Positions 57,238-64,000 of a stretch of DNA of 64,000 nt are shown one piece after another. Location: assembly GCF_048569485.1 (NCBI RefSeq), contig NC_134364.1, positions 129,619,089 through 129,683,088 of the forward strand, read 5' to 3'. How positions within the stretch are numbered: position 1 is the first letter of the stretch; each line of letters opens with the position of its first letter. The position numbers and the translations under genes are program-made. The DNA is from Anomaloglossus baeobatrachus. Taxonomy: Eukaryota; Chordata; Amphibia; Anura; Aromobatidae. Under the pieces are notes generated by a model. That model had not been told where the DNA came from. It made no database searches and saw only the letters and a program-made list of their open reading frames with translations.

Positions 57238-57645
57238 AGTAAGAAGGCCTGCGGAGACACCATCACATGTTTCTCAACGCTGGCAAGAAACTAGCCAGGT
57301 CTTTCACCGGGAAGGAACAACCACGGGAAGGGCAGTCTCCAGTCAAGGAGACCACCTATGCCAAACATGGTATCCATCCACAGACAGCCGTTTCGGGGTA
57401 TTTGCCCCTCATCAGTGTGGAGTAGGAATCTGGCTAGTGGGACATTGCCTAGTAAAAGACTATGTGAGCAAGGATGGTTGACCTTAGGGAGATCAACATC
57501 CACCACTGCGGAGACACCATCACGTGTTTCTCAACGCAGTGATTCTAGAGCAATGCCCCCTGGGAAATATTCAAAGCAAGATGATGTTGCGTGTCTCCGC
57601 AGTGGTGGATGTTGATCTCCCTAAGGTCAACCATCCTTGCTCACA
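57238..57645 (-). mobile_element. Hammerhead-bearing foldback retroposon, element 3
   Basis: A 408-bp insertion in the 29-bp minisatellite flanked by CTGTGTGTCTAT (57226-57237 and 57646-57657); the host repeat makes this TSD less certain. A perfect 54-bp inverted repeat (57464-57517 and 57591-57644) has a 73-bp loop. The block CGGAGACACCATCACATGTT at 57253 recurs as a direct repeat at about 57510, so the element contains part of a tandem duplication. The minus strand carries a full hammerhead motif. Perfect arms suggest a young insertion. Confidence 0.82.
57377..57421 (-). ncRNA. Type I hammerhead ribozyme, complete consensus
   Basis: Minus strand, 5' to 3': stem I TCCACA (57421-57416), core CTGATGA (57415-57409), stem II GGGG/CCCC (57408-57405 and 57398-57395) with loop CAAATA, GAAA (57394-57391), a very short stem III around CGGCTG, cleavage triplet GTC (57385-57383), then stem I TGTGGA (57382-57377). 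Every conserved core base is present and stem I pairs perfectly over 6 bp, with further TCC/GGA pairing beyond an internal loop, as in type I ribozymes with loop-loop contacts. The predicted cleavage lies between 57383 and 57382. Minimal stem III hammerheads occur in Penelope-like elements and amphibian satellite RNA, where dimers are the active form (family knowledge). Confidence 0.85.
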
Positions 57646-58965
57646 CTGTGTGTCTATGGGCCTGTGGCAGAGCCGTGTGTGTCTATGGGTCTGTGGCACA
57701 GCCATGTGTGTCTATGGGTCTGTGACAGAGCCGTGTGTGTCTATGGGTCTGTGGCACAGCCATGTGTGTCTATGGGTCTGTGACAGAGCCGTGTGTGTCT
57801 ATGGGTCTGTGGCACAGCCATGTGTGTCTATGGGCACGTGGCAGAGCCGTGTGTGTCTATGGGCATGTGGCAGAGCTGTGTGTGTCTATGGGCCTGTGGC
57901 AGAGCCATTTGCGTGTCTATGGGCCTGTGGCAGAGCTGTGTGTGTATAGGCCTGTGGCAGAGCTGTGTGTGTATAGGCCTGTGGCAGAGCCGTGTGTGTA
58001 TAGGCCTGTGGCAGAGCCGTGTGTGTATAGGCCTGTGGCAGAGCCGTGTGTGTCTATGGGCCTGTAGGAGAGCCGTGTGTGTCTCTATGGGCCTGTGGCA
58101 GTGCCGTCTGTGTCTATGGGCCTGTGGCAGAGCTGTGTGTGTATAGGCCTGTGGCAGAGCCGTGTGTGTATAGGCCTGTGGCAGAGCCGTGTGTGTCTAT
58201 GGGCCTGTAGGAGAGCCGTGTGTGTGTCTATGGGCCTGTAGGAGAGCCGTGTGTGTGTCTATGGGCCTGTAGGAGAGCCGTGTGTGTGTCTATGGGCCTG
58301 TAGGAGAGCCGTGTGTGTGTCTATGGGCCTGTGGCAGAGCCGTGTGTGTGTCTATGGGCCTGTGGCAGTGCCGTCTGTGTCTATGGGCCTGTGGCAGTGC
58401 CGTCTGTGTCTATGGGCCTGTGGCAGAGCCGTGTGTGTATAGGCCTGTGGCAGAGCCGTGTGTGTCTATGGGCCTGTAGGAGAGCCGTGTGTGTCTATTG
58501 GCCTGTGGCAGAGCTGTGTGTGTCTATGGGCCTGTGGCAGAGCTGTGTGTGTCTATGGGCCTGTAGGAGAGCCGTGTGTGTCTATTGGCCTGTGGCAGAG
58601 CTGTGTGTGTATAGGCCTGTGGCAGAGCTGTGTGTGTCTATGGGCCTGTAGGAGAGCCGTGTGTGTGTCTATGGGCCCGTGGCAGAGCCGTGTGTGTGTC
58701 TATGGGCCTGTGGCAGTGCCGTCTGTGTCTATGGGCCTGTGGCAGTGCCGTCTGTGTCTATGGGCCTGTGGCAGAGCCGTGTGTGTATAGGCCTGTGGCA
58801 GAGCCGTGTGTGTCTATGGGCCTGTGGCAGAGCTGTGTGTGTCTATGAGTCTGTGGCAGAGCTGTGTGTGTCTATGAGCCTGTGGCAGAGCTGTGTGTGT
58901 CTATGGGCATGCAGTGGAGCTGCATATGTCTATGGGCATGTGTATGTGTTTAAGCATGTAGCAGA

Positions 58966-60455
58966 GCCATGTGTGTATGATATATACACTGCAGCAAGAC
59001 ACTAACAATAAATGTCTTACCTCCCTTTTCTACCCTAGTACATGTCAAGTTAGTAATGACTCCTCCCCTTTACACTGCCAGGGATGTGTTAATAGGAAAA
59101 ACGTTTTTTTTTCTATTTTCTGCAGTGTAAACCTGGGGTGCGTCTTATGGTAAAGAGCGTCTCATAGTCCAAAAAATATGGTGCTTAGCTTTATTAAGCC
59201 CCGGGGCCATAGCTACTTAAATGTATGGCCACCGAAGACGGGGCTGGCCGTTTGTGACATCATCAGTGACGTCTGACGCTGCCGGCCGCCCTCTGTTCCT
59301 CTGTTCATTATTGTGACGTTTGTACTGTGCATGCGCTAAAGAGGCTGCTGTGCGCAGTACAAACGAGTCCGTCCTGGAAGATGAAGGCTGTCACCGCGAG
59401 GAGAGAGGATCCACCAATCACTGCCGAGCACCAGGACTCCATCTGAACCTTGTGTCTTCAGCGTCGGAGCCGTTCATGGCTCGTGAGTATAATCTGTGTC
59501 TGTCTCTCGGCTTATACACAGCACCGTACTGTATATACAGGAGCACACTACAGTCTGCATTGTCTGTATATACTATATGTATATAGTGAGGATGGGTGTG
59601 TAGAGTATAGTGCTGTGTATACACTATATACAGCCCCCATATTATATTCAGTGGGTACGGAAAGTATTCACACCCCTTTACATTTTTCATTCTTTGTTTC
59701 ATTGCAGCCATTTGGTAAATTTAAAAAAGTTATTTTTTTTTCTCATTAATGTGCACTCTGCCCCCATCCCCCATCCATCCTGACAGAAAAAAACAGAAAT
59801 GTAGACATTTTTCAAATTTATTAAACAAGAATACTTTCCATACCCACTGTATATGCAGCCAGCAGCCTCTATATATGTACAGTATATATAGCCTGTATAC
59901 TCGTTATTATATATATAAATACGCATATGGCGTATTTGCTCAGGGCAGATCAAAGTGCGCCGGCGCAGGACCTCAATGCCGGCGCGTGTGCATGACGTAG
60001 GACGCATCATGCACATCGACTTCAGAAGGAGGACAAAGATGGAAGTGGAGTTTTTCCAAGAATGGCAGTGAGACTGTGGAAGGTTTGAGCGGTGGAGGCG
60101 GAGCTGGGGTTGAACCTGGGCGGAGTCTCAAGAGGCCTGAAAATGTTGCCAGTATGGGGCCCTGAAGTTCCTGGTGGCGGCCCTGCGTCATGAAGCGCGC
60201 GCTGCCTCCTCACCGAAGGGGAGCATCAAACAAGTCTGTGGGCCCCACAGGAGGCAAGAGAAGTGTTGTGCTCAATCATCAAAAGTAAAAGCCCCCCAGT
60301 ATGTGCATGGCTGTGTGTATAGGATTGTGTATGTCTTGGTATGTGTATGTTTGTGATTGTCTTCAAATATGTATATGCTTAATGTGAATAAATCTGTGTA
60401 CGTGTCTGTACTGTATGTTTACATGGCCATGTTTGTGTGTATGATGCGTGTATGT
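58966..60455. other. Mixed repeat-derived sequence, no gene recognised
   Basis: GGGGTGCGTCTTATGGTAAA (59136) and the following AAAAAATATGGTG are of a type found in many frog hAT-like repeats. 59170-59500 is GC-rich unique sequence. Between 60190 and 60455 low-complexity TGTGTATG-rich sequence dominates. A Tc1-type MITE within this stretch is listed separately. Confidence 0.4.
59649..59849. mobile_element. Tc1-type MITE, 201 bp
   Basis: Inverted termini CAGTGGGTACGGAAAGTATT and, complement, CAGTGGGTATGGAAAGTATT. The right flank is TA; the left flank has TT, probably a changed TA. The interior is T- and A-rich with no coding capacity. Confidence 0.88.
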
Positions 60456-60456
60456 A

Positions 60457-60747
60457 AGGGTACGTGACCATGATCAGGATTCACAGCATTTTGGATGCGG
60501 AGTGTTTTCACTGCATCCAAAACGCTGTGTTGTACAGTACAAGCTCAGTAGACAGATTTCCAAAAATCCCATGCCCACTGTGCGTGCACAGCCCGCAGCG
60601 AAAACGGACCTGTGGCGTGGGTCCCTCAGCTGCAGCATGTGGGCTTAGGCAGCTGCAGTCCCTTTGGAGAGCACTCTCGACCCCACAGGAGAGGACACGC
60701 TGCCTCCAGGACGCAGCATGTCTGGACCGTGGGCACATACCCTTAGT
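60457..60747. mobile_element. MITE with AGGGTACGTGACCA/AGGGTATGTGCCCA termini
   Basis: The left end TAAGGGTACGTGACCATGAT matches the complement of the right end GTGGGCACATACCCTTA. An inner inverted pair, GCATTTTGGATGC and GCATCCAAAACGC, sits near the left end. TA or TAA flanks both sides. A second, similar but weaker unit, with GAGTGCCCACC and GTGGGCACGGGCCC, spans about 60769-61112. Confidence 0.72.
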
Positions 60748-61279
60748 GTTGTGGTGTATGTATCTTTAAGGGTGAGTGCCCACCCTCAGGCTTCCTCACG
60801 GTCTGGACGCAGGTTACTTTCTCTAGCGGAGACGCGCTGTCCGTGTAAACCATCAGGGTGACTGACACAGTGGATTTTCGCTGTATTCTCCTGCTCAGGG
60901 CACTAGCATCTCTTAGAATAAATTCACAAGCTGCAGCTCAGTAACTCGCGCCACAGGTCAGTTTATGGAGAGTCTATAAGAAGCCCAGGGGCCGGAGATT
61001 TCTATAAATCCATCCACTGTGCCTGTGCTGTACAACACAGGATTTTGGACGCAGTAAAAACACTCAGCGTCCAAAACACTGACACTGATTGTGGGCACGG
61101 GCCCGCTCACATGTGTTAGGGACTTTCATTTGTCTTTTTGTGCTTATGAAAAGACAAGTGAAATTAACTCCTTCCTGCACTGTGACATAACTAGGTCACC
61201 TTAAAGGGGTGGTTCACCCATTTTTTTTATTTTCTATATGAGTGTAACTTACCATTTTAGGTGTTTTCTTCATTGGTCT

Positions 61280-63600
61280 CTATTTGCAGTTCTGGCACTG
61301 AGCGGCGCTATCCTGCATGCTCAGTGCCAGTCACATGACCCCCGTCTGAGAAGCCCGAATTCCCGTAGCCCGCGCCCGGAACAGCGGTGTGGGTGGAAGC
61401 TCGGACGGCCATGTTGTGCTGCCGTCTCCAGGCCCAGGTACGCTACCTTATGGAGCAATGGGCGGCCGAAATGGAGGTGATAGCCGCCGCCGCCGTGCGG
61501 GCATGTGAAGTAGCGGCAGTGTTGGAGGAAAGGGTACGCGACCCACGGCTCTATGTCCGAGAGGGACCGGCCGCTGCGGCTGAGGGACCCGGTCTGCTCC
61601 TGCCCTCCATACTGCCTCCCCCACTGCCCGTGGTGGTCGCCGCTGCCTCTTCGCCCTTATCCCCACCCCCGTTACCGGTGGGGGAGCCCTTCCCAGGTGC
61701 CCAGGAGGAGCCGCCTGTGGCCGCAGCATGCGGACAGCCACCCGATCGGCCCGTACTACCTCCGCTCCAGTGGAAGGCTAAGTCCCGGAAGGTGCCCGCG
61801 CCTGATGTGGTCCCGGCCCCTGCAGTCCGCCCGGCCGAGGAGGAGATCACTACCCGGAAGAAGGCCCAGAAGTTGAGGCAGGCCGTTCCCGGGTCTCGGC
61901 TGAGGTCTCATGGGGAGGCCGCTGCAAGGCAGCAGAGCCGGCCACGACACGGCGGAGTTCCCCCCGGAGGGTGACGGTCGTGGCCACCACCGGGGAACTC
62001 CAGCTGGGCCAGACCCCCACCCCCAGAGACCCCGGGAGCGCAGACGCCCCGTATTGGGAGCGGCAGCCAAGCCAGATGGGCCGGGAGATTGAAGCCCGGG
62101 AAAAGGGATAAAGCAGAAATCCTGGCCCACACAATCCGGGAGAAGGAGAACCTGAGGAGTGCCACCTACCGGGTGCGAGGCCAAAAGTTCCAGGGCCAGG
62201 TCCGGAGGTTTGACTGTGACCGCAGATGGGGGTTCATCTAGGAGCCCGGCCTGGAGGCTGAAGTGTTCTTCTCCCGCAGAGATGTGAACCCGCACCTACC
62301 CTATGGTCACCCGGACCGTGACCTGCTCCATGGCGACTTGGTCCAGTATACCCGGCATTGGGGAGAGAGGGGCTGGTTTGCCCTGGATGTCTGCCTGAGA
62401 GAGGGCCGCAGAGCCCCGGAGCCCCATTTCATAAAGACAAGGCCGAGAACTGGCAGGCCACCCAAAAACTATTGGGCTTGTAAATAACACCTCCCTTAAC
62501 CGGCCTTCCGGTTTCACAGCCTCCGGAGAGGCAGGCTGGAGGATGGGCCTGCGGGAAATACAGCTACAAACGGTGGCCATCCTCCGAGTCAGGGGTCCCT
62601 TTGGACGTGGGGCCTCTGAAAAGACAGGCAAATGTGAAACCCTGCACCCGTCCCGTTGGATAACACCTGGGCCCGTTCCTGGACTGGGGAAAAGGGGTGC
62701 TGCCCACTTCTTAGGGGCAGCATCAAGGCTCAGGTTGTTTGGGTGGGTGATTGAAGGACCCGGACTCGTTTCCCGTTATTAATAAAAGTTTACCGTTTGC
62801 AACGTTCAAGTATGTGCCTCCCGTAAGGGAAGATTTAAAAAGCTAATGTTCAAAGTATATACAACTGTTAGTAGACTTGTACTGTGTTCCCGTTTTTTAT
62901 CTTTCAGAAACAAAATAAACCGGTGATGGACGGGCAGCCCGCGGACGGTCTGCATTAAACCAAGGGGGAATGTGACGCCCTGGACTAATGGAGTCGTCCC
63001 AGGTAGTCCCATGCACACACACCCCCTCCCTAAAAAGGTGACAGCAGCCAAACTTTAAAAACCTTGTCACCACCCTCCAGGTTTGATGTCCACACCAGGG
63101 GGGCGGAGCCAGGTGGTTGGCTCCGCCCACCAATGAGTTCACAGGCCTGGAGGCGGGAAAAGGACACAAGTTCAGAGTGTGGTAGTATAGTCTTGATAGT
63201 GAAGGAGGGAGGTCGAGTTAAAGGGCAGACCTGTGACCAGGTCTGCAAATAGTCTACTCAGGTGGCTGGGTTGGAGCCCAGTCACCTCTGGCAAGGATAA
63301 GTATGTGATCTCACTATCCACCCGCCCGCTCTGATGTCAGGAGAACGGGAGGTGTCAGGCAGTGTGATCATATACTCCCACTAGCACTACAGATCGCAGC
63401 AAGACTGACAAGCTGGTGACATGCAACACCGCATGTGTCAGAGCAGAGCATGTCACCAGCTTACTCTGCTCTGTCACCTGTCGTGCTGCATGGGACCAAG
63501 TTACTGCACACTGTGACTTGTGCTGCATGGGACCAACTGTCTCCACTCTGTCACCAGCACAACAAGTCACAGTGGAGCAAGGTGAGTGACATGCAGCACA
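61280..63600 (+). mobile_element. LTR-retrotransposon-like fossil, 3' part with LTR start
   Basis: A polypurine tract (CCAAGGGGGAA, ending 62970) is followed directly by TGTGACGCCCTGG at 62971, the usual start of gypsy-type LTRs in frogs. Upstream is a Pro/Ala-rich reading region (about 61387-61974). A second region (about 62170-62490) resembles a cold-shock domain: VRRFDCDRRWGF, VFFSRRDV, GDLVQYTRHWGERGWFALDV. No pol genes and no 5' LTR are visible, so it may be non-autonomous or truncated. It is broken, with a few interruptions. The right LTR end is not resolved and is set approximately. Confidence 0.5.
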
Positions 63601-63715
63601 GCATGTAACAGAGCACCTCTCTTCCCTCTCTCTTCCCTCTCTCTTCCCCCTTTCTCTCTTCCCTCCCTCCTCTCTCTTTTCTCTCTCTCTCTTTTCTCTC
63701 TCTTTTCTTTCTCTG
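63600..63715. repeat. Polypyrimidine (CT/CCT) low-complexity tract
   Basis: Runs of CTCTCTTCCCTCTCTCTTCC and TTTCTCTCTC type cover over 100 bp on the plus strand. Useful as a marker; no coding role. Confidence 0.9.
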
Positions 63716-64000
63716 TCAGTACAGAAATCTTTATCGTAAAGGGGTGAGAGGGAGTAATAAAGATGGAGTACCTAATGTGTCTGTGTATTTATTTCTAATA
63801 AAGTATTTTTTCTCTGTGTGGTGTCAAACTTGGCCTCACATTAAGATTCTCGGGGCTTTATACCAGCTGGTAAAACAAAGCTGGTATTAGCCCCTTATTA
63901 CCCAGTTTGTCACCTGGCACCAGGGTCACTGGAAGAGTTGGATATAGCACCAGAAGATGGTGCTTCGATGAAAGTGACATTTTTTGGGGCAGCTGTGAAC
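63716..64000. mobile_element. Partial copy of the MITE interior module
   Basis: TTTATTTCTAATAAAGTATT, then CGGGGCTTTATACCAGCTGG and CCCCTTATTACCCAG follow the order of modules found in the elements at 11473-13955 and 34066-35911. The element runs off the window. Confidence 0.6.

Larger units (their letters stand above)
57031..58965. repeat. 29-bp minisatellite, about 50 copies
   Basis: Unit GCCGTGTGTGTCTATGGGCC plus TGTGGCAGA, with variants GTATAGGCC, TGTAGGAGA and CAGTGCCGTC. It is interrupted by the 408-bp hammerhead-bearing element. Blocks with the same variant order recur (for example about 58240-58480 and 58640-58830). Degenerate relatives extend left to about 56830. Confidence 0.95.

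Noticed and set aside
56206-60183. A single 4-kb hAT element between the CAGGGGCAGG and GGCGGCCCTG ends
   Set aside because: The flanking octamers do not match and the terminal repeats are only loosely similar.

Overview
The window looks like nuclear DNA of a frog with a large, transposon-rich genome. The evidence is one vertebrate host gene (tuftelin, TUFT1) with frog-style introns. Around it lie DIRS, hAT, PIF/Harbinger-like and Tc1/mariner elements, a Tx1/L1-type LINE, a tRNA-derived SINE and at least seven unrelated minisatellites. No prokaryotic gene, operon or CRISPR is present. The species call is inference; the gene and element calls rest on motifs, terminal repeats and target-site duplications (TSDs) read by eye.

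Layout. 341-6372: a DIRS-type retroelement with inverted termini and an internal complementary region. 7045-26095: a deep nest. The oldest layer is a minus-strand Tx1/L1-like LINE, now cut into five ORF2 pieces by a 7.1-kb BED-finger hAT (8197-15258, TSD ATTAGAGC), a 5.1-kb hAT-like element carrying a 3.3-kb minisatellite (15640-20723, TSD GCTAGATG), a 4.2-kb element with TTA TSDs (20865-25048) and a composite MITE (25244-25849). These carry further insertions: a nearly full-length Tc1 transposon (21335-22986), Harbinger-like MITEs and foldback MITEs. 28239-29734: a decayed second Tc1/mariner element.

33141-41168: a complete 13-exon TUFT1 gene on the minus strand, encoding 384 residues in continuous phase. 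Intron 11 holds a DNA transposon with another insertion inside it. Intron 1 ends in a 15-bp minisatellite that nearly touches the exon 1 donor. Upstream lie a 74-bp minisatellite (41990-45610), a decayed Tc1 fragment with two insertions, and a 45-bp minisatellite of about 110 units (48503-53735) interrupted by a SINE. The right end holds a DIRS fragment, a 112-bp tandem repeat, a 29-bp minisatellite, several MITEs and an LTR-element fossil with a cold-shock-like reading frame.

The most interesting signal is a set of three insertions of about 400 bp (34483-34877, 46839-47241, 57238-57645). Each is flanked by a 12-16 bp TSD, contains a long inverted repeat, and carries a hammerhead-ribozyme-like core. 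The third, at 57377-57421 on the minus strand, fits the complete type I hammerhead consensus with a very short stem III and a GUC cleavage site. They look like non-autonomous ribozyme-bearing foldback retroposons, perhaps moved by Penelope-like machinery (inference).
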